From assembly GCA_026169575.1 (NCBI GenBank), contig JAPFCT010000004.1, positions 1-6,022 on the forward strand: a stretch of DNA of 6,022 bases. Reading direction: 5' to 3'. Positions 5,977-6,022 of the stretch are shown here, piece by piece (positions within the stretch are counted from its first letter, which is position 1; each line of letters opens with the position of its first letter). The position numbers and the translations under genes were made by a program. The notes under the pieces are model-generated. The model was not told the DNA's origin and made no database searches. It was given only the letters and a program-made list of their open reading frames with translations. Source of the DNA: Faecalimonas sp. (GTDB lineage Bacteria > Bacillota_A > Clostridia > Lachnospirales > Lachnospiraceae).

Positions 5977-6022
5977 AGTAGCAAATAGGGAGCATTATCC
6001 ATTTTTTCAGACTTTTTTGAAA

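Overview
The window looks like chromosomal or accessory DNA from a low- to mid-GC Gram-positive anaerobe, most likely a clostridial gut bacterium of the Lachnospiraceae type. The grounds are strong purine-rich Shine-Dalgarno sites (AAGGAGG, GGGAGG, AAAGGAG), AT-rich intergenic DNA, codon choice, and the type of ABC proteins present. This is inference from style; no taxonomic marker gene is present.

Layout. Bases 1-372 hold the 5' part of an unrecognised gene on the minus strand, running off the left edge. Bases 373-773 form a 401-bp AT-rich divergent intergenic region. It holds a good extended -10 promoter for the minus-strand gene. For the plus-strand operon it holds only weak promoter candidates, a Shine-Dalgarno followed by an AUG-UAA 'start-stop' reading frame, and a small imperfect palindrome just before the first ribosome binding site. 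Bases 774-5917 are a tight three-gene plus-strand operon. Bases 5918-6022 hold a 9-bp perfect-stem GC-rich hairpin that probably marks the operon's 3' end.

The operon. Genes 1 and 2 (605 and 607 aa, overlapping by 16 bp) are each a six-helix transmembrane domain fused to a nucleotide-binding domain. Together they should form a heterodimeric ABC exporter. Gene 3 (497 aa, 24 bp downstream) has two nucleotide-binding domains, no membrane segment and a charged helical linker. This is an ABC-F protein that best fits the Lsa family of antibiotic-resistance ribosomal protection factors (lincosamide, streptogramin A and pleuromutilin resistance in characterised members).

How they may work together. 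An exporter and a ribosome-protection ATPase made from one transcript suggest a two-layer defence: pump a ribosome-targeting compound out of the membrane or cytoplasm, and free ribosomes it has already reached. The start-stop frame in the leader could be a translation-sensing element, since many ARE ABC-F genes are induced by ribosome stalling on short leader ORFs. No precursor peptide, modification enzyme, two-component system or regulator gene lies inside the window, so the substrate is unknown. Whether this is self-immunity or acquired or intrinsic resistance cannot be told from the sequence shown.
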